From contig RFJF01000289.1 in NCBI GenBank assembly GCA_003695455.1, forward strand, positions 1 to 15,078: a stretch of 15,078 bases of DNA, in the 5' to 3' direction. The position numbers and the translations under genes were made by a program. Position 1 is the stretch's first letter. Each line of letters opens with the position of its first letter. This DNA is from Chloroflexota bacterium (GTDB taxonomy: Bacteria > Chloroflexota > Anaerolineae > 4572-78 > J111). The notes below the pieces were generated by a model, which was given only the letters and a program-made list of their open reading frames with translations, was not told the DNA's origin and ran no database searches. Below are positions 5,936 through 12,906 of this stretch, piece after piece.

Positions 5936-7111
5936 ATGACCGCAATTTCTGATTTAATCCTCAAAGACCGAAAAATCGCCTACGTTGTGTCAGACGAACA
6001 ATTGAAAGTGGTTGCCGCAGGCGGCGCCGATGAATTGTTTAAAAGCGCCAACGTTTGGCCCATTTTGGGCAGGTCATTGCTTGAAATCAGCCCCGAATTG
6101 ATTGGTGCCGAAGAATCGCTGACCGATATTTTGGCCGGCCGGTTGCCCAGTTTTGAGTTGATGTGGGTTAATCGAAATGGGCCAAAGGATGAACCCCGGT
6201 ATTTTGAACTGACTACTATGCCCCATCAAAATTACAGCGGTCAGATTGACGGGTTAATTCACATTTGGCAAGACGTTACCCAGTTGGGGGAAATTAACCA
6301 GCAATTTGCCCAGCACAGAAATGAAATGTGGTTGTTGCAGCGTGAACTGGACTCTAAAAATGAAGCGCTGGCCGCATCGAATGCGGAATTGCAACAGCTT
6401 GCCAACCTCAAATCAATGTTTGTGTCATTTGCCGCGCACGAGCTTGGCTCGCCGCTCACCTCAATGATTGGTTACATTGATTTGTTGCTGGAAGGCGCAT
6501 ACGGCCCGCTCAGCGATAGCCAGACCCAGAGCCTAAAGGTGGTGGCCCGAAGTATTGGCCGGCTGCGGGCCATTACCAACAATTTGCTGGTGGCAACCCG
6601 AATTGAAACCGGTCACCTTGAGGCCGTGTTGCAGGTTACTAACTTGCTGGATTTGATTGAGGATGTTGTTGCCGAATACCAGCCGCAAGTGGCGGCCAAA
6701 TCTCAGCAGTTGGTGGTTGAAATTCCTGAAAAAGAACTGCCGCCGGTTCTGTGCGACACAACGCTGGCAGCGCAGATTGTGGGCAACCTGGTAAGCAACG
6801 CTTCCAAATACACCCGGCGCGAAGGCCGGATTACGGTGGGTGTGGGCGTGCGCCCCGGCGAGGAGGGTTTTCTGGAAGTGTCTGTGGCAGACACAGGCAT
6901 TGGCATTCCGCCGGCCGAATATGACCAGTTGTTCAAACGCTTCTCACGCTTGAGTACGGCCAATCAGGTGAACGCTGCCGGAACCGGGCTGGGGTTGTAC
7001 ATCACCCAATCGCTGGTTGAACTGCACGGCGGGCGTATTTGGTTTGAAAGCGATGAGCAACAGGGCAGTACATTTTTTGTAACGTTTCCCATTGCCGAAA
7101 ATGACAACTGA
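5936..7111 (+). CDS. Soluble PAS-domain sensor histidine kinase
   Basis: The 391-residue protein has no membrane segments. Residues about 8-125 form a PAS-like sensor (YVVSDEQLKVVAAGG to IDGLIHIWQDVTQ). A coiled coil follows (about 125-160), then a HisKA domain with phospho-acceptor His168 in FAAHELGSPLT, where the usual SHELRTPL is altered. The ATPase has an N box (NLVSNASKYT, around 284-293), G1 DTGIGIPP (from 319), an F box KRFSRL and G2 GTGLGLYIT (from 349). ATG 5936 is preferred; an in-frame TTG at 5927 would add three residues, and neither has a clear ribosome-binding site. No response regulator is encoded next to it. It lies 18 bases after the GTPase gene and is the last gene of the operon, so the GTPase or membrane protein may control its activity. 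Confidence 0.93.
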   Translation: MTAISDLILKDRKIAYVVSDEQLKVVAAGGADELFKSANVWPILGRSLLEISPELIGAEESLTDILAGRLPSFELMWVNRNGPKDEPRYFELTTMPHQNYSGQIDGLIHIWQDVTQLGEINQQFAQHRNEMWLLQRELDSKNEALAASNAELQQLANLKSMFVSFAAHELGSPLTSMIGYIDLLLEGAYGPLSDSQTQSLKVVARSIGRLRAITNNLLVATRIETGHLEAVLQVTNLLDLIEDVVAEYQPQVAAKSQQLVVEIPEKELPPVLCDTTLAAQIVGNLVSNASKYTRREGRITVGVGVRPGEEGFLEVSVADTGIGIPPAEYDQLFKRFSRLSTANQVNAAGTGLGLYITQSLVELHGGRIWFESDEQQGSTFFVTFPIAENDN

Positions 7112-7134
7112 CCCCGTTGTAAGAAGCAATTACC

Positions 7135-8496
7135 TCATTGATTTTGCGCGCTGCGACTAAACCGGTTGGCGCGCGCAATTCGCTCAGCCACGGGCGGGTG
7201 TGTGTAAAAAATAAACTTCTCCCAATCCGGCACATCCACCACCGAGAGATTTTGCTCGGCAAACTGTTCGAATAACTCAATGAATGCCTGCGGTTTTTGG
7301 CTTATTTCCAGCGCAAACTCATCGGCCTGATTTTCAGCCAACCGTGAAATTCCGTTCTCGACCGGCATGGTCAGCATTCCCACCAGCGCCGCCACCGCCA
7401 AAATGAACGGCAGCACGGCCACGTCTGCCGGGCCGGTCAACTTCAGCCATCGCCACGTTTTATTCAGCAGCCAGCGCAGGGCAAACATCCCCAGCCAGGC
7501 CACCGCGCCCAACCCCAGCACGCTCAACAAATGATGTTTGTAGTACCAGTGACCCAGTTCGTGGGCCAGTACCACTTCTACCTGGTCCGGGGTGTACCCG
7601 TTGAGCAGGTTATCGTACAGCACAATCCGCTGCGCGCCGCCAAACCCGGTAAAATAAGCATTGACGGTGGTTGTTTTGCTGCTGGCATCAATCACGTGGA
7701 TTTCATCCACCTCCAGCCCCACCCGCGCCGTGAGCGCCAAAATCCGCTGCTGCAAGTTGGGGTCATCCAACTGCGAGACGTGGTAAAACAGCGGTGTAAT
7801 CAGCACCGGCGTGACCAGCACAAAAATCAGGCTGAAAACCAGCGACAGCGCCCCGGCAGGGATGGGCCAGCGGCGCGGCGCCAGCCGCATCAGCGCAAAA
7901 AAGCCCGTCCACAGCAGCCCGTTTGTTACCAGCCCAATTGCCACACTTTTGAGCCAGTCCATCAGCCAGCCCCCGGCCGAAAGGGTAGACAGCCCAAACT
8001 GGTGGCCCACCACAAAACTGCGGTAAAAATTGAAGGGTAGGTAGAGCAGGTACAACCCCAAATGAAAGGCCAGCACAAACAGCAGAATCACCATCAAATC
8101 ACTGCCGGGCAAACGTTGCCGCCAGCCGTGCGGAATCCGTTGCGCCACTGCGCCAACCAGCCGAACCGGTCCCGGCAGACTCCGGGCCAGCCACGGTTGC
8201 GCTTGCCCTGCCAGCACGCGCCGCAGCGCCGCCGCGCCGCCGCTCAATTGAAACGCCAGCAGCAACAGCGGGTAGAGCAGCATCCGTTCAAGGCGCATAG
8301 CCAGCGAGAAACCGTGCAGCAACTCTGCTTTGGGGCTGCTCACCAGCGAACCATCGGCCCGGCGGCCCAGTTCTGCCGGCAGCCCGGCGGCACTTTGCCC
8401 CACGCCGCTGCCAAAGTACAGCAGCGAGCTGACTAAAATTACCGCTACCGTCATCCAAAAAACAACACGCCACAGTTTTTGCCGGTTATTTGTCAC
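7135..8496 (-). CDS. M48-family (Ste24-like) membrane zinc metalloprotease
   Basis: The 453-residue product has several membrane helices: an N-terminal one (VAVILVSSLLYFG), others around residues 85-110 and 135-225, and a pair near 325-375. The zinc site is HELGH (His312-His316, in VVLAHELGHWYYKHH). The third ligand is Glu388 in SRLAENQADEFAL, the arrangement of M48 peptidases of the Ste24/CAAX-protease type. Bacterial members act in the cytoplasmic membrane, often on misfolded or signalling membrane proteins; the substrate here is unknown. The start is a GTG at 8496 inside a heptamer repeat, without a clear Shine-Dalgarno site. The ATG at 8454 is an alternative that keeps the first helix. 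The gene lies 24 bases after the sensor gene and converges on the kinase gene with a 23-base gap. Confidence 0.93.
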   Translation of the reverse strand: MTNNRQKLWRVVFWMTVAVILVSSLLYFGSGVGQSAAGLPAELGRRADGSLVSSPKAELLHGFSLAMRLERMLLYPLLLLAFQLSGGAAALRRVLAGQAQPWLARSLPGPVRLVGAVAQRIPHGWRQRLPGSDLMVILLFVLAFHLGLYLLYLPFNFYRSFVVGHQFGLSTLSAGGWLMDWLKSVAIGLVTNGLLWTGFFALMRLAPRRWPIPAGALSLVFSLIFVLVTPVLITPLFYHVSQLDDPNLQQRILALTARVGLEVDEIHVIDASSKTTTVNAYFTGFGGAQRIVLYDNLLNGYTPDQVEVVLAHELGHWYYKHHLLSVLGLGAVAWLGMFALRWLLNKTWRWLKLTGPADVAVLPFILAVAALVGMLTMPVENGISRLAENQADEFALEISQKPQAFIELFEQFAEQNLSVVDVPDWEKFIFYTHPPVAERIARANRFSRSAQNQ

Positions 8497-8535
8497 TCGT
8501 CACTCGTCGCTTGCCATTCATCATTCGCCATTCGT
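8487..8535. repeat. Heptamer array across the sensor stop and protease start
   Basis: Seven 7-bp units stay in phase: TATTTGT, CACTCGT (8494 and 8501), CGCTTGC, CATTCAT, CATTCGC and CATTCGT. The array supplies the last codons and TGA of the upstream sensor gene (8521-8523) and the GTG start of the protease gene (8494-8496). It belongs to the same type as the arrays at 3130 and 14531. Confidence 0.8.
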
Positions 8536-10443
8536 TACGCCCCGGGCTTCCATTTCGCTCAGTGTGCGGGCCACCTCTTCAATGGCCAGCCGCTGCTTGC
8601 GGTACAGGTCGGCTTCGCTCATCGAAAGTCGCCGGGCCATCTCACGCACTTTCATCCCCTGGATAAACTTCAGCTCCAGAATGTTGTAAATCAGCCACTC
8701 TGCGCCGGTTAGTTGGCGCTCCCCGTCGGGGCGCTGCTTTTCAATGGCCTCGGCCAGCACAGAACGCAGCGCCCGCGCCGAATTGCCCTCGTTTTCATGG
8801 AGCGCCGCCTGCACCACCTGCATTTTCAGCAGCGGGCTGCCGGTCAGTTTGGGGCCGCCCCAGTAGTGGCTGAGCGCATCACGCACCATTTTGGGGAATT
8901 CTTGCTCGTGGATGGGGCTGTCATCGGTTTGGGTGAGCGTGGTCAGGTTGGGCGCGCCGGCGTAGCTGACGGCGCTGCGCAGCCGCTGCACCCGGTCAAT
9001 TTCCGGAATGATCTGTTTGAGCGTGACAAAAATATCCTGTTGCAATCGCCGGTCTTCCAACGCTTGTTCGGCCTGTTCAATGAGCAGTTCCACCAGTTCT
9101 TCTTCGCGCTCGTTCAAATCATAGGTGTCGGCGCGGCCCTCGACCCCCAACAACCCCAGTGACCGGTCACGTGCCTGATTTTTGAGAATAACAAACCAGA
9201 AGTCATTTTGGGTGATAAAGTGATGCGTGTTTTGCCCGTTCTGGCTGTGGATGAGTTTGGCTACATCCAAACTGGTCACAGCCGTCTCAATTTTGGCCGC
9301 CGACCCCACCTGCGTTTCCAGCCGTGGCCCCTGTGAGGCGGACAGATTGTAAATAAACCCGGTGCGCACCCGCAGTAACTCGCACAGGGTAGTGAGAATG
9401 CTTTCCAACGCCTGTTGTAAGTCGGTGGTGGTCAGCAACCGACGGTCGAGTTCGGTAATCCAGGCAATTTCCTGCCGGTCACGGTAAAAAATCAGGCTGT
9501 CGATGAACGGTTTGGCAATGTTAATCACAAATTGCGAAAGTACAACCACGGTCACAATAGAAACCGCTACCACCATATCGCGGGGTAGGCCCAGCAACCG
9601 GTCGTGTTCCGGCAGAGCCTGCAAAATGGCAATCACCAGCATGGCCACCAGCGGGCCGCGCAGTAAAAAATGGATCAGGTTGTGTTTGATAACCCGCTCC
9701 GGCTGAATGGCCTCAAACGAGATAACCGCGTAGGCCATCATAATCAGCATCAGGGCAATGCCGATGTTTACCAGAAACAGGGTGGTGAACAACAGCAGCG
9801 GCGGCAGCAGCGAGGCGTTGTCGGCAATGAGCATGTAGGGAAACACGCCCAGCGCCGGCGCGGCAAACGAGACGGTCAGGTAGCTCATTCGCCGGCGCAA
9901 CGTGGAGGTGAGGCAGCGTGACCGGGCGCGAATCACTTTGTACGCGCCCCACACCAGGGTGGTGTAAAAATAAACCGCAAAGACCCAGAAAAACGGCCCG
10001 GAACGAAACTGGGTGATTCCCGGCTGAAAAAACGGGTCGCGGACCAGATACTCGGTTTGCACGGCCAACAGCAACAGCACAAAGCCAAAAATGTAGGCCA
10101 CGCCCACGGTAAATCGGCGGCGGGTAGAAACCAGATTAGTCAGCCGCAGCAGAGCATCTGAAAAGTGCAGGTAGGCCGCCGGAATAAAAGCGATGCCAAT
10201 CCACTGGAATTTAAGCCACGGAATGGCGGCCTCGGCGCTGGCAACCTTGAACAGGGCCACATCGCCGGCGTAAGCAAAACACATACAGGCCAGCAGCACA
10301 GAGAAACTACGGCCAATGGAACTTTTGATGTTGTTGGCAAAGGTGTAAACAAACAAAGAAAAGGCCAAAATAACAATAGCCGATGAGAGGACCTCGTTCA
10401 GCCGGGTCAGAATCATTGTTGGATTCGATAAAATTTCATCCAT
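8521..10443 (-). CDS. Membrane sensor-regulator: 7-8 helices, GAF domain, HTH-like C-terminus
   Basis: The 640-residue protein starts with about eight hydrophobic helices (residues about 20-320), the last pair near 270-290 and 295-320. This resembles the N-terminal 7TM sensor region of some histidine kinases. A GAF-like domain follows (about 345-475: ITELDRRLLTTTDLQQALESIL, RTGFIYNLSASQ, LGLLGVEGR). There is no HisKA or ATPase domain. The C-terminal part (about 535-640) contains LTGAEWLIYNILELKFIQG and REMARRLSMSEADLYRKQRLAIEEVA, which reads as a sigma-region-4 or helix-turn-helix-like module. It could be a one-component membrane-bound transcription regulator; DNA binding is inferred. The ATG at 10443 lacks an obvious ribosome-binding site. 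The gene lies 30 bases after the acetyltransferase gene and 24 before the protease gene, in one operon. Confidence 0.85.
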   Translation of the reverse strand: MDEILSNPTMILTRLNEVLSSAIVILAFSLFVYTFANNIKSSIGRSFSVLLACMCFAYAGDVALFKVASAEAAIPWLKFQWIGIAFIPAAYLHFSDALLRLTNLVSTRRRFTVGVAYIFGFVLLLLAVQTEYLVRDPFFQPGITQFRSGPFFWVFAVYFYTTLVWGAYKVIRARSRCLTSTLRRRMSYLTVSFAAPALGVFPYMLIADNASLLPPLLLFTTLFLVNIGIALMLIMMAYAVISFEAIQPERVIKHNLIHFLLRGPLVAMLVIAILQALPEHDRLLGLPRDMVVAVSIVTVVVLSQFVINIAKPFIDSLIFYRDRQEIAWITELDRRLLTTTDLQQALESILTTLCELLRVRTGFIYNLSASQGPRLETQVGSAAKIETAVTSLDVAKLIHSQNGQNTHHFITQNDFWFVILKNQARDRSLGLLGVEGRADTYDLNEREEELVELLIEQAEQALEDRRLQQDIFVTLKQIIPEIDRVQRLRSAVSYAGAPNLTTLTQTDDSPIHEQEFPKMVRDALSHYWGGPKLTGSPLLKMQVVQAALHENEGNSARALRSVLAEAIEKQRPDGERQLTGAEWLIYNILELKFIQGMKVREMARRLSMSEADLYRKQRLAIEEVARTLSEMEARGVTNGE

Positions 10444-10473
10444 GATGTGCGGGTAATTAACCAGCCGCGATTG

Positions 10474-11004
10474 TTAAATCGTCAAATAAAAATGGAGGGT
10501 GATATCGCCGTTGGTGTAAAATTGCTCGTTGTATCCACAAAACTGAAACCCCAGCTTTTGCGCAAACGCAATAGCCGGGAAATTCTTGGTTTGCACTTCG
10601 AGCATTATTTTTTTTAATTGATGCTGCATAGCCCATTTGCGGGCCGATTTTATCAGCAGTGTGCCAAACCCCTGCCGCCTGAACGGTTTATCCACCGCCA
10701 GATTGCTGACCCACAGCAACTCCTGCCACGGTTGCGGCTGGGCGTCAATGTAGCCGACCACCTGGTCCTGCAAATTGCGGGCCACCAGAAAACAGTTGCC
10801 GGCTTCCCAATGGGCCAGCAATTCATCCGGTGAACGCGGGTAGCTAACCTGCATGGGGCGCGGCAGCCGCACCCGGTCAAAGCGAATGTCGGTGCGATGG
10901 CCGGTGGTGCGGCTTTGCATTTGCCACACGTAATCTGTGGTGGTGCCGGTGTTCAGGTGGTAACACGCGTTAAGGTCGGGTAGTTCAGCCGGAAATACTT
11001 GCAT
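10474..11004 (-). CDS. GNAT-family N-acetyltransferase
   Basis: The 176-residue protein has a GNAT fold. The central strand VVGYIDAQ is followed by LLWVSNLAVDKPFRRQGFGTLLIKSARKWA, containing the acetyl-CoA pyrophosphate-binding motif RRQGFG. The C-terminal part has IMLEVQTKNFPAIAFAQKLGFQFCG, typical of motif B. The substrate cannot be read from the sequence. The ATG at 11004 is preferred; an in-frame TTG at 11016 would add four residues. It is the first gene of the operon with the membrane sensor and the protease, with a promoter at 11062-11090. Confidence 0.92.
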   Translation of the reverse strand: MQVFPAELPDLNACYHLNTGTTTDYVWQMQSRTTGHRTDIRFDRVRLPRPMQVSYPRSPDELLAHWEAGNCFLVARNLQDQVVGYIDAQPQPWQELLWVSNLAVDKPFRRQGFGTLLIKSARKWAMQHQLKKIMLEVQTKNFPAIAFAQKLGFQFCGYNEQFYTNGDITLHFYLTI

Positions 11005-11061
11005 CGTTGGTTCCAAAATTGCAATAGTTTGATGGTAGTTGCCAATTGTGCTGTGCTTCGG

Positions 11062-11090
11062 ATTCTAGCATTTGCAAAAGTAAAAGGCAA
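11062..11090 (-). promoter_or_regulatory. Promoter of the acetyltransferase-sensor-protease operon
   Basis: On the minus strand TTGCCT (11090-11085) and TAGAAT (11067-11062) are 17 bases apart, and a TGC just before the -10 makes it an extended type. It lies just downstream of the terminator at 11097-11121, so the operon starts its own transcript. Confidence 0.6.
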
Positions 11091-11096
11091 GCAGGC

Positions 11097-11121
11097 AAAA
11101 AACGGCCTCGATGTGGGCCGT
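11097..11121 (-). terminator. Rho-independent terminator after the AlbA_2 gene
   Basis: A 6-bp stem, ACGGCC with GGCCGT (11102-11107 and 11116-11121), with an 8-nt loop, is followed on the minus strand by six T (11102-11097). It lies 28 bases after the stop codon of the AlbA_2 protein gene. Confidence 0.75.
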
Positions 11122-11149
11122 GCGCAACCTGCCCCCGGAAATGGCGCGG

Positions 11150-12145
11150 TTAGTTTTCGAAATGGGTTTGAATGTATTTAACTGCCTGGCTGAGGCTGAG
11201 CGGCTGGCTGGAGTTGCCGGTGCGGATGTAAAATTCTTCCAGATTTTTGAGCCGCAAAAAAACCGGCTCCGGCGAAGGCAGCACCACAATCCGGCACACG
11301 GTTTTGCCCTCTATTTGGGCAAAATCAAAGCGGGCAAACTGGCGATATTCTGCGCCAATCATATTGTTGAAGGCAATATTCAGGCTGTTTTCAAAGCCGT
11401 CAACGTTGGGTTTGCCCAGCGTTTGGATTTCGGTTTCCAGCCCCAAAATCTGGCCGTCGTCATCCACGCCCAGCAAAATTGCGCCGCCGGTGGTGTTCAT
11501 AAATCCGGCCACGTTTTTCATTACCGCCTTGTTCAAATCACGGTTGATGCGCTGGCGGCGGTAATCCCACGAAAAGCTGGACTTGAACTCGACGGTTTGC
11601 CCTTCGCCGGCGGCAATCAGGGCCGGGATGGGCTGCTCCAGTTGCCGGGTGTGGTCTGTGGGGCGGGGGCGGAGCAGGGTGCGGATTTGCTCGGCGGTCT
11701 GGTGCGGGTTGGGGATATTTTTCATCAGTGCGGTGCGGTCTGCGCCAAACAGGTGCAGTTCCAGCGTGCCGTAGTTGAACCTGTCGCCTAGCGCCGATTG
11801 CCGCACCCGGAGTTCGGTGATGGCTTGCAGCGGGGCCAGTTCGCGGTTGCCAAAGCCCATTGCCTGCCAGTGGGTAATGCTTTTGCGGTCTACCCGGTAG
11901 GTGTCCAGATACCAGGTCATAAATGCCCCGGCAATGATGGCAATCTGGATGACCGTTACCAGCAGGCCCAGCAAAAAGGCGTACGAGCCAAAACGGGTCA
12001 GCCCGTAGTCGCTGTAAATTTCTGGCAAATTGCCCTGAAATGAAAATGCCGACGCCAGCACGGCCCAGATAACTTCGATAATTACCAACCGTTTTAAAAA
12101 GACAACCGGGCTGGTTTTGATGACAAGCGTTTGCGGTGGGGTCAT
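11150..12145 (-). CDS. Membrane protein fusing PH-like and AlbA_2 (Schlafen-type) domains
   Basis: The 331-residue protein has two N-terminal hydrophobic helices (about 17-38 and 52-78). Next comes a region resembling the bacterial PH domain of small membrane proteins (about 80-160: YRVDRKSITHWQAMGFGNRELAPL, LELHLFGADRTAL). Residues about 172-320 match an AlbA_2/Schlafen-type domain (EGQTVEFKSSF, MKNVAGFMNTTGGAILLGVDD, VFLRLKNLEEFYIRTGNSS). AlbA_2 domains are putative nucleic-acid-binding modules found in regulators and defence proteins. Usually they are soluble, so the membrane anchor is unusual. CGAGG lies about ten bases before the ATG. It is a single-gene unit with its own promoter and terminator. 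The function is unknown. The AlbA_2 call is stronger than the PH call. Confidence 0.87.
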   Translation of the reverse strand: MTPPQTLVIKTSPVVFLKRLVIIEVIWAVLASAFSFQGNLPEIYSDYGLTRFGSYAFLLGLLVTVIQIAIIAGAFMTWYLDTYRVDRKSITHWQAMGFGNRELAPLQAITELRVRQSALGDRFNYGTLELHLFGADRTALMKNIPNPHQTAEQIRTLLRPRPTDHTRQLEQPIPALIAAGEGQTVEFKSSFSWDYRRQRINRDLNKAVMKNVAGFMNTTGGAILLGVDDDGQILGLETEIQTLGKPNVDGFENSLNIAFNNMIGAEYRQFARFDFAQIEGKTVCRIVVLPSPEPVFLRLKNLEEFYIRTGNSSQPLSLSQAVKYIQTHFEN

Positions 12146-12178
12146 GGATGAAAAACCTCGGTGAAAATGGCAGCGTCC

Positions 12179-12206
12179 ATTTTACACCATCGGCGGGGTT
12201 TGACAA
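12179..12206 (-). promoter_or_regulatory. Promoter of the AlbA_2 gene
   Basis: On the minus strand TTGTCA (12206-12201) and TAAAAT (12184-12179) are 16 bases apart, 34-61 bases upstream of the ATG at 12145 and just downstream of the terminator of the preceding operon. Confidence 0.65.
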
Positions 12207-12223
12207 GCGCGGGCCGAAGCAAC

Positions 12224-12262
12224 AAAAAAACAGGCACGGAGAACTCCTCCGTGCCTGTTTTT
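12224..12262. terminator. Strong bidirectional Rho-independent terminator
   Basis: A perfect 11-bp stem (12231-12241, CAGGCACGGAG, with 12247-12257) and a 5-nt loop are flanked by A7 (12224-12230) and T5 (12258-12262). It therefore ends with U-runs on both strands. Its main job is to end the DUF4160/DUF2442 transcript 25 bases after the last stop codon. Confidence 0.93.
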
Positions 12263-12286
12263 GGCAGATGTGAATTGAGTTTGGAA

Positions 12287-12568
12287 TTACGCGGCTTTTA
12301 CAACGGGCTTGCGTTTTGGTCGGGGGGCGGGTGTGCCGTGCAACATTCCTTCTGCACTGATGTCTTCATCTATGTCGGGCCAGTGTACCCCCTGCCCGTC
12401 GCCAATGATTTCATAGTTTGCGCGCTGTTCCGGTGTGGCTTCGGCCAGCCGCCATGACCAAACCAGCGGCACGCTGATGGTGCGGCCATCTACCAGGTTT
12501 GCCGTAATAGTATCTTCAGTCACACGTACGTCTTTAATTCTGGATTCTGGTCTATTCGCAGTGTTCAT
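12287..12568 (-). CDS. DUF2442 domain protein, second gene of an overlapping pair
   Basis: The 93-residue product matches DUF2442 in form: IKDVRVTEDTITANLVDGRTISVPLVWSWRLAEATPEQRANYEIIGDGQGVHWPDIDEDISAEGML. It is followed by a basic Pro-rich tail (APRPKRKPVVKAA). Start ATG 12568 has GAGG (12575-12578) at six bases, inside the preceding gene. The two genes overlap by 17 bases, indicating translational coupling. DUF2442 and DUF4160 genes are often neighbours and have been suggested to be toxin-antitoxin-like; I know of no established activity. In such pairs I would guess this is the DNA-binding or neutralising partner, but that is speculation. Confidence 0.9.
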   Translation of the reverse strand: MNTANRPESRIKDVRVTEDTITANLVDGRTISVPLVWSWRLAEATPEQRANYEIIGDGQGVHWPDIDEDISAEGMLHGTPAPRPKRKPVVKAA

Positions 12569-12788
12569 GCCATGCCTCGCTAATTACCTCTTGATAGCTT
12601 TCTGTCAGTCGTCGTATTTGATTCAATTCTTGCGGCGAAAATCCATTATTTTGACTGAGCGCGATAGGGTCAAGCCAGAATTTACAAGTCATTTTTTCGC
12701 GCCGGACGTGTACATGCCTGGGTTCATTGCAATCAAAACTGTAAAAAAAGAAACGATACGGGCCGGGAATAGCCTTCACCGTTGGCAT
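12552..12788 (-). CDS. DUF4160 domain protein, first gene of an overlapping pair
   Basis: The 78-residue protein fits DUF4160: MPTVKAIPGPYRFFFYSFD, NEPRHVHVRREKMTCKFWLDP, NNGFSPQELNQI, ISEAWHEHCE. The His-x-His in RHVHV and the final WHEH are typical of the family. The ATG at 12788 is chosen because GGGAG (12795-12799) lies six bases upstream and the family usually starts MPTV. An in-frame ATG at 12794 abuts the ribosome-binding site directly and is unlikely. The gene is driven by a strong promoter (12872-12900) and its leader contains an inverted repeat. Function is unknown; it pairs with the DUF2442 gene. Confidence 0.9.
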   Translation of the reverse strand: MPTVKAIPGPYRFFFYSFDCNEPRHVHVRREKMTCKFWLDPIALSQNNGFSPQELNQIRRLTESYQEVISEAWHEHCE

Positions 12789-12808
12789 CAACATCTCCCA
12801 GTTTAAAT

Positions 12809-12828
12809 CAGGGGAAAAATTACCCCTG
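12809..12828. promoter_or_regulatory. Inverted repeat in the DUF4160 leader
   Basis: CAGGGG (12809-12814) and CCCCTG (12823-12828) are perfect arms around an 8-bp A/T spacer, ten bases upstream of the GGGAG ribosome-binding site. No T-run follows on either strand. It may be an operator or an RNA hairpin that controls translation. Confidence 0.4.
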
Positions 12829-12871
12829 GTTGCAGAAAGAACAGTTGAAATTCACCTTCGCAGGTTTTTTC

Positions 12872-12900
12872 ATTGTATCTAAAATCCGGTTAACCGTCAA
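12872..12900 (-). promoter_or_regulatory. DUF4160/DUF2442 promoter with palindrome in the spacer
   Basis: On the minus strand TTGACG (12900-12895) and TACAAT (12877-12872) are exactly 17 bases apart, the best promoter in the window. The spacer and the -35 edge contain a perfect 10-bp palindrome, CGGTTAACCG (12887-12896), a likely repressor site. The leader is about 77 nt. Confidence 0.75.
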
Positions 12901-12906
12901 AGCGAT

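Noticed and set aside
7112..7134. Terminator between the converging kinase and protease genes
   Set aside because: The 23-bp gap has no stem-loop or T-run; transcripts probably end inside the opposing gene or by another mechanism.
11111..11791. 226-codon plus-strand frame opposite the AlbA_2 gene
   Set aside because: It is a shadow; it would also pass through the terminator at 11097-11121 and has no ribosome-binding site or domain.
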